Below are positions 1 to 10,427 of a stretch of 64,000 nucleotides of DNA, in pieces; positions within the stretch are counted from its first letter, which is position 1; each line of letters begins with the position of its first letter. Below the pieces are notes generated by a model that saw only the letters and a program-made list of their open reading frames with translations, did no database searches and was not told the DNA's origin. The stretch is taken from assembly GCA_947624385.1 (NCBI GenBank), contig CANQJZ010000007.1, positions 1 through 64,000 of the forward strand, in the 5' to 3' direction. Source of the DNA: an uncultured Oscillospiraceae bacterium (GTDB taxonomy: Bacteria; Bacillota; Clostridia; Oscillospirales; Oscillospiraceae). The translations under genes were made by a program, and so were the position numbers.

Positions 1-607
1 CCTCGTCGTGGCCGTACTTCTGGATCATGGTGTTGATGACCAGCTTGGCGGTGCCGGCGGTGTTGTAGTTGGACAGCCAGATCAGGCCCTCATACTGCGG
101 GTCGGTCAGGTCGGCCCAGTCCTGAGGCTCAGGCAGGCCCAGACGCTCGATCTCGTCCCGGTTGACCATGAAGCCCAGGATGCCCTTGTAGATGCCGTAC
201 CAGCTGCCGTCGGCGCTGCGGTACTGGTCGCCCAGCAGGTGGCTGGCGTTCGTCGCCTCATAGGGTTCCAGCAGACCCTCGGCGGCCATGACATTGTACG
301 GGTCGGTGGTGCCGCCGAAGAGAACGTCGGCAGAGGGATTGCCGTTCTCTTCCTCGATCTTGGCCTGGATCTCGCCGGTGGACAGGCGCTGATACTGCAC
401 TTCGATGCCAAACTCTTCCATGAAGTGGTCGCACACAGCCGCCAGATATTCCTCCTCGCAGCCGCCATAGACGACCAGCGTGCCCTCCTCCTGGGCCGCG
501 GCAACAAGCTCGGGGTCGAACCCTTCCGGCGCCTCATCCGCCATCGCGGGGACGGTCAGCGCGAAGAGCATCGTCAGAGCCAGCGCAAGCGCAAATACCT
601 TCTTCAT
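1..607 (-). CDS. ABC transporter substrate-binding protein, Fe(III)/AfuA-FbpA-like (3' end beyond window)
   Basis: Minus frame from ATG at 607 reads MKKVFALALALTMLFALTVPAMADEAPEGFDPELVAAAQEEGTLVVYGG..., with AGGAGG just upstream (611-620). Open to window edge, so absent from the ORF track. Confidence 0.85.
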   Translation of the reverse strand, partial: MKKVFALALALTMLFALTVPAMADEAPEGFDPELVAAAQEEGTLVVYGGCEEEYLAAVCDHFMEEFGIEVQYQRLSTGEIQAKIEEENGNPSADVLFGGTTDPYNVMAAEGLLEPYEATNASHLLGDQYRSADGSWYGIYKGILGFMVNRDEIERLGLPEPQDWADLTDPQYEGLIWLSNYNTAGTAKLVINTMIQKYGHDE

Positions 608-755
608 ATGATTTCCTCCTTATGTACTGTTTTAGCGCAGCACCGTACTGCGCTGTTTACGTGAGATATTATATAGCCGTGCCGAATAAATGTCAATAAC
701 TCACAAAAATTTAACGCGGATTTTTCCCGTTTTATAAAATATGTCCATACATGAA

Positions 756-786
756 AAACACACCGGCCGAAACCGGTGTGTTCTTG
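756..786 (-). terminator. Intrinsic terminator-like hairpin downstream of the 787-2031 gene
   Basis: AACACACCGG/CCGGTGTGTT 10-bp stem followed by a short T run on the minus strand. Confidence 0.6.
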
Positions 787-2031
787 TCATTTTCCGTCAC
801 AGGCGCTCTCGTACCCCTCCGCCGGGGCGACGGACACGTCCGGGTCGTTATAGAGCACACGCTCCCCGTCGGGGCGGACGGCGTATATCCCCTGCTCCGC
901 CAGCGCGGACAGACCGTCCCCGTCCAGCGTATCCGCCACAAAAAGCGGCGCAAGCTTCAAAAGCGTCTCGGCACAGCCGACGTCCCGGGCAAAGACTACA
1001 AGATCGTCCGCCGCGGTCCGGCTCAGGCCGTCCGCCGGGTCCACACAGGCCGCGAGCACCGTTCCGTCTTCCATCTCGTAATAATGCTGCGCGTCCTGCG
1101 CGTTCATGGGGTAGCTTCTGAGATACACGATGCTCATAGGGCCGGTATAGGTCACCGTGGCCGCCTGCTCGCCCTTGTCATAGACGTTGACGCCGAAGGC
1201 CTCGTCCCCGTCAAACAGATCGCGCACGAAGCCGTCGAAGCTGGAAAGCGCGCCCCGCGTATAGCCCGCGTCCGCCAGGGACTGGGCCAGACAATCCGCG
1301 ATGAAGGCGTTTTTCATCCAGCTAAAGTCGATGAAGCACTCGATCTCCTGTTCACGGGCAAAGGCAAGGTATTCCTCCGACACATGAAGCCTTGCCTGTC
1401 CGCCGCCCAGAAGCTCCATGTCCACCGCCGCCGGGTCCCGGGCAAAGGCGGCGCATTGGGCGAAATACTCCCGCAGGCTCTCGTTTTGCCGCGGGTCATA
1501 GTCGGCGGTCTGGCCGTCGTTTTCACAGGTAAAGACGCCGTTATATATCTCATACACCGGCCCCAGATACAGCGACCGGTCCCCGGCGTCTCGTATCTGC
1601 TCCAGCGCCGCGTACAGCGCCGGGTCCAGGTCCACCGTCTCGTTGGGGTGGGCGTTTATATACTGCACGTTGTGAACGCCCTCATAGGCGACGATGCTGT
1701 CAAAGAGCCGATAGGCCTTCACGGCCGCGTCGGTGTAGGCGGCGGTCAGGCCCCGCTTTTCCGCCGAGGCGCTCATCTCGCCGCTTCCTATATCATAAAA
1801 CAGCACAAAGTCCCCGGCGCAGTTGGCCTCTGCGCCGTTTGACGCCTGGATCTGCTGCCATCCCTTTTTGACCGTGAACAGGCTGGTGAACGCGTACACC
1901 AGCGTCACTACGCCGATGGCCAGCAGCACGACCGCTATGACCATCCTCCGCCCGGAATGGGCGGAGGACAGCTCGATCTTCTGTATGGGCGGGAGGTTCG
2001 GCTCCCGTTGTCTTCTGTCAGTGCGTCCCAA
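787..2031 (-). CDS. Membrane-anchored hypothetical protein in opp gene cluster
   Basis: 414 aa; single N-terminal TM ([19 protein letters not shown]), abuts oppF stop. Confidence 0.6.
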   Translation of the reverse strand: MGRTDRRQREPNLPPIQKIELSSAHSGRRMVIAVVLLAIGVVTLVYAFTSLFTVKKGWQQIQASNGAEANCAGDFVLFYDIGSGEMSASAEKRGLTAAYTDAAVKAYRLFDSIVAYEGVHNVQYINAHPNETVDLDPALYAALEQIRDAGDRSLYLGPVYEIYNGVFTCENDGQTADYDPRQNESLREYFAQCAAFARDPAAVDMELLGGGQARLHVSEEYLAFAREQEIECFIDFSWMKNAFIADCLAQSLADAGYTRGALSSFDGFVRDLFDGDEAFGVNVYDKGEQAATVTYTGPMSIVYLRSYPMNAQDAQHYYEMEDGTVLAACVDPADGLSRTAADDLVVFARDVGCAETLLKLAPLFVADTLDGDGLSALAEQGIYAVRPDGERVLYNDPDVSVAPAEGYESACDGK

Positions 2032-3342
2032 TCAGACCACCACAGCCAGCAGCAGCAGCCCGAACAGCACGGCGATAGCGGCAAAGGTGACGATACCGAT
2101 CACAGCGCCCTTCTTACACGCCTTGTAATTTCGGAAGTGCTTGTGCCGCTTGAAAAGCCAGCCCGCTATGAATCCGGGGATGGGCAGCAGGAAGCTCAAA
2201 AGCGTGTACCAGATGCTGCCCGTGTCATGCACCGGCGCACGCAGGAACTCCGCTTCCGCGGCGGCCTCGGCCGCGTCGATGGCGGCGGCCTGCTCCTGCG
2301 CGGCGGTCTCGGGATCGCCGATGGTGATAGGCTTGACGGGCACGCCCTTTTCCCGGATGGCCTTGTACTCCTCGATCTCCTTCTTGTTGCCGAAGACCCA
2401 ATGGTCGTGGCCGATGCACACGAACTCCGGCTTATCCTCGCTGTAGTCGTGGATCGAGGGATCGTAGACGTACTGGACCTTGTTCTTCTCCAGCTTCGGG
2501 TCCGGGATGGGGATGGCCGAGATCAGCGAGTGGGTGTAAGGATGCAGGGGGAAGTCGAAAAGCTCCTCCGCGTCCGCCACCTCCACGATACGGCCCTTGT
2601 AGATGACGCCGATACGGTCGGAGATGAACCGGACCACGCTCAGGTCGTGGGCGATGAAGAGATAGGTGACGTCGTTCTCCCGCTGGAACTTCTTCATCAG
2701 GTTCAGCACCTGGGCGCGGATGGACACGTCCAGCGCGGAGATCGGCTCGTCGGCCACCACCAGTTCCGGCTCCATGACCATGGCCCGGGCGATGCCGATA
2801 CGCTGGCGCTGGCCGCCGGAGAACTCGTGGGGATACCGGGTCAGGTGCTCGGGGAGCAGACCGACCTCGTTGATCATGTTCTCGACCTTGCGGACGCGGT
2901 CCGCCTCGTTCTCGAACAGGCCGAAGTTATAAAGTCCCTCGGAGATGATGTAGTCCACCGTGGCGCGCTCGTTCAGGGACGCGGCCGGGTCCTGGAACAC
3001 CATCTGCACGTTTCGGATGACCTCACGGTCCAGCGCGTGGGGTATTTTGCCGGAGATACGAACGCCTTTATAATCGATCTCACCGGCTGCCAGGGGGTTG
3101 ACCCGGATCACGGCCCGGCCGATAGTCGTCTTGCCGGAGCCGGACTCTCCCACCAGGGAGAAGGTCTCGCCCTTATAAATGTCGAAGGACGCGTCCTGCA
3201 CGGCCCGGACGGCATTGTCGCCCTTGCCGAAGGTGATGTCCACGTCTTTCAGCGACAGAAGTATCTCTCTGCCGTTGTCCGCCACAGGCCCATGCTCGGG
3301 GAAACGGGAGCGGCGTGTCTTCTTTTCCTGTACGTTTGCCAT
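2032..3342 (-). CDS. oppF: Oligopeptide/dipeptide ABC transporter ATP-binding protein (OppF-like) with C-terminal TM extension
   Basis: Walker [10 protein letters not shown], signature [15 protein letters not shown], Walker B LVVADEP; operon context. Confidence 0.88.
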   Translation of the reverse strand: MANVQEKKTRRSRFPEHGPVADNGREILLSLKDVDITFGKGDNAVRAVQDASFDIYKGETFSLVGESGSGKTTIGRAVIRVNPLAAGEIDYKGVRISGKIPHALDREVIRNVQMVFQDPAASLNERATVDYIISEGLYNFGLFENEADRVRKVENMINEVGLLPEHLTRYPHEFSGGQRQRIGIARAMVMEPELVVADEPISALDVSIRAQVLNLMKKFQRENDVTYLFIAHDLSVVRFISDRIGVIYKGRIVEVADAEELFDFPLHPYTHSLISAIPIPDPKLEKNKVQYVYDPSIHDYSEDKPEFVCIGHDHWVFGNKKEIEEYKAIREKGVPVKPITIGDPETAAQEQAAAIDAAEAAAEAEFLRAPVHDTGSIWYTLLSFLLPIPGFIAGWLFKRHKHFRNYKACKKGAVIGIVTFAAIAVLFGLLLLAVVV

Positions 3343-3355
3343 ATCTCCGCCCCCC

Positions 3356-5107
3356 TTAAATGTTGAATGCCTTCATGAGCTTGCCGTGGATATCGTGAAT
3401 GATCTCCGGCTTTTCCACCTTGGGCGAGCGCGGGTCCAGAAGCCATGTCTTGGCAAAGTGGGTCTCGCTCACCTGGAACATGGGCGGCTCTTTGATGGTG
3501 TCGATCTTCATGCAGTACGGGTTGCGGGGCGCGAACGCGTCGCCCACGATGGCGTTATACAGAGAGGGCGGCGTACCGGTGATGGAATACAGGGTCGTGT
3601 TGCGCTCGGCCAGCTGGGGCAGGCTCGACAGCAGCGCCCAGGTGTACGGGTGCCGGGGGTCGTAAAAGACATCCTCCACCGTGCCAAGCTCCACGATCTG
3701 CCCGGCGTACAGCACGGCCACCCGGTCCGCGATATTGGCGACCACGCCCAGGTCGTGGGTAATGAACACCGTGGTGAAATTGAACTCCTTCTGCAGGTCC
3801 TTGATGAGCTTCAGGATCTGGGCCTGGATGGTCACGTCCAGCGCCGTCGTCGGCTCGTCGCAGATGAGGATTTTGGGCTGGCAGGACAGGGCGATGGCAA
3901 TGACGATACGCTGGCGCATGCCGCCGGAGTATTGGAAGGGATAGTCGTCGAAACGGGCCTCCGCGTGGGGGATGCCGACTTTATGCATCAGTTCCAGCGC
4001 CCGCTGGCGGGCCTCCACCTCGGAGCATCCCTGGTGCTTGATGATGATGGAGGTGATCTGCCGGCCGATGGTGATGATGGGGTTCAGGCTGGTCATGGGG
4101 TCCTGGAACACCGTGGCGATACGGCGGCCGCGGACCTGGGTCCAGTCCTTGGAATACTTCACGTTGGCCAGGTTCAGCACGCATGTGCCGTGCAGCTGGT
4201 CCGCCGTCTCGTCCAGATACCGGACCCGGAACACCACCGTGTCGAACACGGCGTTGCGCTGGTCCTCGTCGTCCAGATCGACGCCCATTTTCATGGCCTT
4301 TTCCAGGGCCGCCAGAAGCTGCCTGGTCAGCTGCATGCGCTTGACGAAGTTATACCGGCCCACGGACAGTTGGATCTCCTTGCTGAGGATCTCGTTGCGC
4401 TTGCGGGTCGCGTCGGTGATGGGCGCGGCGATCTGCTTGTCGTACTGGGCCTTCAGCGCGGCCATATCCTTGGCGTAGCGCTCGTTGAAGGCGGTATCGT
4501 GCGCGGCGGCGTCCCTGCGCTTTTTCTCCTCGGCGGCCTCCTTCCCCTCCAGGGCCTTGATCTGCGCGTCGTACTCCTTCAGCTTCTGGTCGGCGGCTTT
4601 GATCTTGTCCTTTTCCTTTCGGGGGTCGTAGGTCTGCTTTTCATTGAACAGGTTGGTGCGGGTGAACTTCAATTCCCGAAGCTCGTTTTCGATGGCCTCC
4701 TTCTCCTCGCCGGATAGGGTGCCGCGGCGCTTTTTCTCGCTCTCGAGCTCCACGATCTTCTTATAGGTATCCGCCCCATGCTCATAGCGGCTCATCCGGT
4801 TCAGCTTTGCCAGAGAGCTGTCCATCTGCCGACGGGCGCCGGGCGTAAGCTTCACGAACGTCTCCGCCAGCTCCGGGTCGTCGAAGATGATCTTGCCCTT
4901 GTCGATGAAGCCGTTGGAGTCGGTCATACCGGCGAAGGTTTTCGTCAGCACGGATTTGCCGGAGCCGGACTCGCCCACGATGGCGATGGACTCGTTCTCA
5001 TAGATATCCAGGCTCACGTCCCGGATAGCGGTCAAAATACGGCCGCGGACGCGGAACTTGACGGTCAGGTCCTGGATGGACAGCAGTACCTTTTTCTTTT
5101 CTTCCAT
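3356..5107 (-). CDS. oppD: Oligopeptide/dipeptide ABC transporter ATP-binding protein (OppD-like) with large coiled-coil insertion
   Basis: Walker [11 protein letters not shown]-loop [25 protein letters not shown], Walker [13 protein letters not shown]. Confidence 0.88.
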   Translation of the reverse strand: MEEKKKVLLSIQDLTVKFRVRGRILTAIRDVSLDIYENESIAIVGESGSGKSVLTKTFAGMTDSNGFIDKGKIIFDDPELAETFVKLTPGARRQMDSSLAKLNRMSRYEHGADTYKKIVELESEKKRRGTLSGEEKEAIENELRELKFTRTNLFNEKQTYDPRKEKDKIKAADQKLKEYDAQIKALEGKEAAEEKKRRDAAAHDTAFNERYAKDMAALKAQYDKQIAAPITDATRKRNEILSKEIQLSVGRYNFVKRMQLTRQLLAALEKAMKMGVDLDDEDQRNAVFDTVVFRVRYLDETADQLHGTCVLNLANVKYSKDWTQVRGRRIATVFQDPMTSLNPIITIGRQITSIIIKHQGCSEVEARQRALELMHKVGIPHAEARFDDYPFQYSGGMRQRIVIAIALSCQPKILICDEPTTALDVTIQAQILKLIKDLQKEFNFTTVFITHDLGVVANIADRVAVLYAGQIVELGTVEDVFYDPRHPYTWALLSSLPQLAERNTTLYSITGTPPSLYNAIVGDAFAPRNPYCMKIDTIKEPPMFQVSETHFAKTWLLDPRSPKVEKPEIIHDIHGKLMKAFNI

Positions 5108-5119
5108 GGTACGCCCTCC

Positions 5120-6106
5120 TTATTCCATATGCGTCCGGGGGTCGGACGCGTCGCCCAGGTTCTGGCCCACCACGTACAGCACCACGGTGATGATGGACGC
5201 GATAGCCACCGGGCTCCAGAACTCGAACTGCCAGCCGGGGGTCACCATAGCGCTCTCGGCGGCATAGATCATCCGGCCAAGGCTCATTTCGCTCATGCCC
5301 ATGCCGATGTAGGCCAGGAACACCTCATAGGATATGTAAGAGGGTATCTCCGTCGCCAGCATGGTCACGATGACGCTGGTCATGAAGGGCAGGATGTTCT
5401 TCATGGCGATCTTGATGGTGGAGGTGCCCAGGCACCGGGATGCCAGGTTATATTCCCGGTCGCGTATAATGACCACCTGGGTCCGGATGAAGAACGCGAT
5501 GCCGATCCAGCCCACGACGGTCATAGCCAGCACCATGGTCCAGAAGGTGGGGGAAAACAGCATGGCCATCACGGAGATGATGAGGATCAGGGGCACGTTG
5601 CCCACGATGTTATAGACCTCCATCATGATGGCGTCCACCCGCTTGGAGAAGCCCCACACCGCGCCGATCAGCACGCCGACGGTCATGTTGATCGCGCCGC
5701 AGATGAGCGCCAGGGAGATGGAGATGCGCGAGCCGTTCCAGATGGCGTCGAAGGTCGGCTCACCGGAGGCGCCGGCGCCCAGGATCCAGTGGATGCTGCC
5801 GCCGAAATAGCTCATCGCCTTGGACGGCGACAGATGCTTGGAGTTGGGATCCAGCAGATTGGCGAAGGGGTCATAGTGGATCAGGGACGGATAGATATAC
5901 GCGAACAGGATCATGAACACCAGCAGCGACAGGATGATGATGTTCAGCCTGTTGCGGAAAAACACCCGGAACACGCTCTTCCAATAGGAATAGCGGGGCG
6001 CGGTGATCTTCTCGGACTCCGCGCTGCTGTGGTCCACGTGGGAGAACAGTTCCGCTTCGCTCATGCCCAGGTCCTTCAGGTCGATCTTGTTATCCACGCC
6101 GCTCAC
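5120..6106 (-). CDS. oppC: Oligopeptide ABC transporter permease (OppC-like)
   Basis: TM protein with N-terminal OppC-like region and permease fold, operon context. Confidence 0.85.
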   Translation of the reverse strand: MSGVDNKIDLKDLGMSEAELFSHVDHSSAESEKITAPRYSYWKSVFRVFFRNRLNIIILSLLVFMILFAYIYPSLIHYDPFANLLDPNSKHLSPSKAMSYFGGSIHWILGAGASGEPTFDAIWNGSRISISLALICGAINMTVGVLIGAVWGFSKRVDAIMMEVYNIVGNVPLILIISVMAMLFSPTFWTMVLAMTVVGWIGIAFFIRTQVVIIRDREYNLASRCLGTSTIKIAMKNILPFMTSVIVTMLATEIPSYISYEVFLAYIGMGMSEMSLGRMIYAAESAMVTPGWQFEFWSPVAIASIITVVLYVVGQNLGDASDPRTHME

Positions 6107-7698
6107 CTCTCTTTCGTGGAGAAGGAAATTCTCGGGTCAACGGTGGCCATGAGCAGGTCGCCCAGGATCAGGGACACCACGCTCAGCACCGCGTAGAACA
6201 GGGTAACGCCTACGATCACGGAGTTATCGTACTTATTGATGGCCTGGGTCAGCAAATTACCTGCGCCGGGGACAGAGTACACGCGCTCGGTGATGATGGC
6301 GCCCGTCATGGCGAAGATCACGCTGCCGGGGATACCGTGTACGATGGGGATGAGGGCGTTTTTCCAGATATGCTTGGTGAATATCTCGCCCTCGGACAGG
6401 CCGCCGGACCGGGCGAACTTCACGTAATCGGAGTTCATCTGGTCGATCATGTACCGGCGCATCCACTTCATCAGGTTCGCGATAGACGGCAGCGCCAGGG
6501 ACACGATGGGCAGGATATACATCAGTTTGTTCTTCGAGTCCACCTCAAACAGCGTAGGCAGGCCGAAGAGTTTTCCGCCCACGGATTTAAACAGGAAGAT
6601 ATACGCCAGACTGGGCACGGCGATGATGAACATGATATAGATCGTACCCAGCTTGTCGATGAGCTTATCCTTTCGCAGTGCCATCAGCAGACCGATGGGC
6701 AGACCCAGCACATAGGCCATGATCACGGAGATGATGCCGATGACAAAGGAGAAGCCCAGCTTGCTCATGCCGGTTTTATGGGTACGCATGTTTGTATAGT
6801 CGTCCTCGAACCATTCCATATTGGAGGCCGTCGATTCGCGGGACCCCTCCATATACGTGGCGGTGTGCAGATCGTCGGCGCGGTCCGCCGTCACGCCGGT
6901 GGGATAGGTCGTCGGAGACAGGATATAAGAGCCCTGGGAGTCGGTCATGGTGGTGAACACGTCGATACCGCGGTTGACCGTATAGGACTCGCCTAATTGC
7001 AAAGTCAGGATGTTCTGATGGATAAAGGGGAACTTGTTGTCAAAGTATAACAGATACTTATGTTCCGTTCCGTTGCCGATAATGGCGGGCGAGAAGACCT
7101 TTTCCGTAGAGCCCGGCGGGTTATATACCGGGTCATACCATGTGAAAGTAATGCCTCTCTTGCCAATATCCGTCCCCTCCGGGACGTAATCAACGCTGTC
7201 GATGAAGAACATATTGGCAAAATAGTTGATCGCGCGCTTGATGAGCGGCTTGTCGCGGGTGGCGAACAGGGCCGTCTGGCCGCCGCTCTTGACCTGGCCG
7301 TTGCTCTTCACGTCAGCGTCCAGGCGGGTGATAGTATAGCCCTGCGATTGATAATAATCGGTGAACTTTTGGACGTACTCTGCTGTGACCTCAGAGTCCT
7401 TGTCCGGGGTACGGCCCAGAAGCGCGGCCTTGGAGCGCGTTTCCTCGTCCAAATCGCCTTCACGGACCAACTGGTTGATATAATCCGAATAGGGCACGTA
7501 ATCGGTATAGCCGAAGACCTCATATCGGCTCTGTTCATAGCTGACGCGGGCGTTGCTCTGGATCTTGGAGTAGTTGGGGTCGGCGCCAAGGATCGTGGAC
7601 CGGTCCAACAACGAATAGATCAGGATCATGACGATAAGGACCACGCAGACCGCCGAAAACGCGCCGTGCAAGAGCCGTTTCAGTATGTACTTTCCCAT
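6103..7698 (-). CDS. oppB: Oligopeptide ABC transporter permease (OppB-like) with long extracytoplasmic insertion
   Basis: MGKYILKRLLHGAFSAVCVVLIVMILIYSLLD N-terminus; permease loop KHIWKNALIPIVHGIPGSV. Confidence 0.85.
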   Translation of the reverse strand: MGKYILKRLLHGAFSAVCVVLIVMILIYSLLDRSTILGADPNYSKIQSNARVSYEQSRYEVFGYTDYVPYSDYINQLVREGDLDEETRSKAALLGRTPDKDSEVTAEYVQKFTDYYQSQGYTITRLDADVKSNGQVKSGGQTALFATRDKPLIKRAINYFANMFFIDSVDYVPEGTDIGKRGITFTWYDPVYNPPGSTEKVFSPAIIGNGTEHKYLLYFDNKFPFIHQNILTLQLGESYTVNRGIDVFTTMTDSQGSYILSPTTYPTGVTADRADDLHTATYMEGSRESTASNMEWFEDDYTNMRTHKTGMSKLGFSFVIGIISVIMAYVLGLPIGLLMALRKDKLIDKLGTIYIMFIIAVPSLAYIFLFKSVGGKLFGLPTLFEVDSKNKLMYILPIVSLALPSIANLMKWMRRYMIDQMNSDYVKFARSGGLSEGEIFTKHIWKNALIPIVHGIPGSVIFAMTGAIITERVYSVPGAGNLLTQAINKYDNSVIVGVTLFYAVLSVVSLILGDLLMATVDPRISFSTKER

Positions 7699-7730
7699 TT
7701 TTCTGACCTCGCTCTGCTTGTTTATTCAAC

Positions 7731-7757
7731 AAGGGGGTGGGAAGCCCCCACCCCCTT
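7731..7757 (-). other. Stable intercistronic stem-loop between oppA and oppB
   Basis: AAGGGGGTGGG/CCCACCCCCTT 11-bp stem, no U tract. Confidence 0.6.
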
Positions 7758-7794
7758 GTTTGCTTGGAAATTATTTGCGTTTTTCGGCAGTGGA

Positions 7795-9981
7795 TCAATA
7801 GATACCCAGGTTCTTGGTCATGTAGCCGTAAGGCTGAATGGTATCCAGGAAGGTCTGGGGATCGCCGTAGTCGGGGCCCCAGCCGGAGCTGTGGGAGATA
7901 TCGAAGTTGGCCTCAGCGCCGGTGGAGTTGCGGTAGTAAGCGTACTGCATGACAGTGGAGTCATCAAAGCCGATCAGGTTGACGACGACCAGAGGATTGC
8001 CCTCCTCGTCCACCAGGGTCTGCTCGATGCCCTTCTTGTAGGCCTGCTTGGTGTTGGTGTTGGTCTCGCTGCCGGCGAAGTAGAAGGTATCGATCTGGAT
8101 GGGGTTCTCCGCGGAGACCTCGATGCCCTGCGCGGCCAGCTCCTCGATAGCGGTGGCCAGCTCGGCCTGCGCGTTCTCCGGGCTGTACCAGCCGTCGAAG
8201 CCGTCGCCGGAACCGGCGCCGCCGTCAGCCTCGGGATCCCAAACCTTGATGGGATAGCCGTCGGCGTCCAGCTGGGCCTGCATGACCTCGCCGTAGTAGG
8301 TGCCGGCGGGGAAGGTGGTGGTGGTGCCGTTGATGTCAACGTCAACGTCGGCGGTCATCACGGTAAAGTCGCCGGGGACATAGGAGTTCTTCAGGGAGGC
8401 ATACTTCAGATCTTCGCCCACGGAGACGGCGTTGTAAGCGCCGCGGTCGAAGCCATAGGCCAGAGCCAGACGGAAGTGCTGGTTGTTCATGGCAGCGCGG
8501 GTGGCCGCGATAGCAGCCTCATCCTCCGCCTTGGGAGAAACGCCCTGGGTCGCGTCGTTGAAGTTGGCGAAAGCCGCGCGGTTCAGGTTCAGCCAGGCGC
8601 AGTAGCAGGTAGCGCTGTTGGTGGTTGTGTAGTGATACAGGTCGAAGTAAGTGCTCTCCTCGCCCTCGGGGATGTCCTTCTGGGCCTGCACCAGGGAGGA
8701 AGCGTTGAAGGAGCAGCCGTTCACGGTGCCGTCAACAGCCTCGTTGTAGGCGCGCATGGTATCGGAACCGTCGTTGTAGTAGAAGTTCACGGTGTGAACG
8801 TTGATCGCGTCGGGGTTCCAGTACTCGGGGTTGGCGGAGAAGGTCCAGATGTTCTGCGGGGTGTAGTTGGTCACAACATAAGGACCGCAGTAAGCGATGG
8901 TCTCGGGGCTGGTGCCGTAGTTGCCGGCGGTGTACTCGTCGCCGTCAGCGGAGAAGGTGCCGCCCTGGGACTTGTAGAAGTCACGGTTCAGGGGCGCGAA
9001 GCAGCCATAGCCCACCATCGTGATAAAGGGCGGGAAGGGAGCTTCCAGCGTGTACTCCAGGGTGTAGTCGTCCACAGCCTTGACGCCCACTTCGTCGAAG
9101 GTGACCTCGCCGTTGACGTAAGCGTCATAGTTCTTGATGCCGCAGCCGCCGTCGGCGCTCATCAGGTAACCCAGCTCGTCGTTGTTGTCGGCCAGGTGCT
9201 CCAGAGAAGCTACCCAGTCGTCAGCGGTGACTTCGCCGATAACGGTGCCCTGCTGATCGACCCAGTTGACGCCCGGACGGATGTGGAAGGTGTACACGGT
9301 GCCGTCGTCGGAGACTTCATAGCTCTCCGCCAGAGCGGGCTGCTGCACGTTCTTGGCGTCGTACTCCATCAGGCCGGTGTAGGTGCAGGCGATGAAGTAA
9401 GAGTCGGAGGTGTAGGAGGTGGCGATCACGTCCCAGGTCTCCATGTCGTAGGAGGAGTGGGCGTTGTACTCGTCACGCAGGGTGTAACCATGCTCGTCCA
9501 GGTAAGCCCTGGCCTGCTCGAACCACTCGTCGGCGTTGGCGGCAGCGCCCCAAATGCCGGTCAGAGCGTCACGGTCCTCAGTCTTGAGGATCTCGTTGCA
9601 CACCAGAGTGGTGTACCACTTGTACTCATCCAGGCCCCAGGACGTGGTAGTCGCGGAACGGGGGACAGCACGGTTCATGGCGAAAGCTCCGCCGTCGCCG
9701 TAGATGGGCATGAACACGCCGGACTCCAGCATCTTGGCCTCGGCGATAGCCATCAGGGCGTTACGCAGGTTCAGGTCGGTGACCTCAGCCTTGGCGACCT
9801 CATAAGCGCTGTAGAACTCGCCCAGGTTGTAGTCATAGATGGCGTCAGACGCGTCATCGTACTCCATCGCGTCGATGGCTTCCCAGTCCAGGGTCTCGCC
9901 ATCGGCGAACGCGGGAGCCGCCAGGGCCAGGCACATGACCACGGCCACAACGAGCGCCAGCAATTTCTTTGCGTTCTTCAT
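7795..9981 (-). CDS. oppA: Peptide ABC transporter substrate-binding protein (OppA/SBP family 5)
   Basis: MKNAKKLLALVVAVVMCLALAAPAFADG signal peptide; SBP_bac_5-like sequence (VYTFHIRPGVNWVDQQG). Confidence 0.88.
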   Translation of the reverse strand: MKNAKKLLALVVAVVMCLALAAPAFADGETLDWEAIDAMEYDDASDAIYDYNLGEFYSAYEVAKAEVTDLNLRNALMAIAEAKMLESGVFMPIYGDGGAFAMNRAVPRSATTTSWGLDEYKWYTTLVCNEILKTEDRDALTGIWGAAANADEWFEQARAYLDEHGYTLRDEYNAHSSYDMETWDVIATSYTSDSYFIACTYTGLMEYDAKNVQQPALAESYEVSDDGTVYTFHIRPGVNWVDQQGTVIGEVTADDWVASLEHLADNNDELGYLMSADGGCGIKNYDAYVNGEVTFDEVGVKAVDDYTLEYTLEAPFPPFITMVGYGCFAPLNRDFYKSQGGTFSADGDEYTAGNYGTSPETIAYCGPYVVTNYTPQNIWTFSANPEYWNPDAINVHTVNFYYNDGSDTMRAYNEAVDGTVNGCSFNASSLVQAQKDIPEGEESTYFDLYHYTTTNSATCYCAWLNLNRAAFANFNDATQGVSPKAEDEAAIAATRAAMNNQHFRLALAYGFDRGAYNAVSVGEDLKYASLKNSYVPGDFTVMTADVDVDINGTTTTFPAGTYYGEVMQAQLDADGYPIKVWDPEADGGAGSGDGFDGWYSPENAQAELATAIEELAAQGIEVSAENPIQIDTFYFAGSETNTNTKQAYKKGIEQTLVDEEGNPLVVVNLIGFDDSTVMQYAYYRNSTGAEANFDISHSSGWGPDYGDPQTFLDTIQPYGYMTKNLGIY

Positions 9982-10053
9982 TGTTTGACCTCCTTCGTCA
10001 TACAATACACTTCTATGAACAGGGCGCGCCCGCCCAAGTCCACAAACCTCATT

Positions 10054-10144
10054 CGCTTGTATCTTTCAAGATACAAGCGGAAAGGGACTAGTCCCTTTCC
10101 ATGTCCACGCTGCGCGGACAAAAATCCACAGCCTGCGTAGATTT
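10054..10144. repeat. Cluster of consecutive palindromic hairpins
   Basis: CGCTTGTATCTT-tc-AAGATACAAGCG; GGAAAGGGAC-ta-GTCCCTTTCC; TGTCC...GGACA; AAATC...GATTT. Confidence 0.7.
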
Positions 10145-10427
10145 AGTGTTCTAATTTTATTACTTTAATACAATAATGTCAAGGGAACATTGTGGAATAT
10201 CACCGCTTTTCGTTCAATTATGTCATTTTGTCCAGTTTCGACTGTCTACGCTCCGTGACAATTGGTCAAATCCGTCAACTCTCGCCCCTTCCCACGCCCC
10301 AAAACCCGCGCCGCGATTGTATTTTTGCCCCTGCCGTGATACAACAGGCGCTCCGCGCTGTTGTACCAGAATGATACCAGTCGCGCTCTCGCTTGCGCGA
10401 AACCGCGCGACATGGTACAATCCGGCT

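Noticed and set aside
106-537. 143-aa minus-strand Arg/Ser-rich ORF
   Set aside because: Out-of-frame with the substrate-binding protein that spans 1-607.
7060-10140. 1026-aa plus-strand ORF
   Set aside because: Antisense shadow of oppA/oppB caused by GC-rich codon bias; the minus-strand genes have clear family motifs and RBS.
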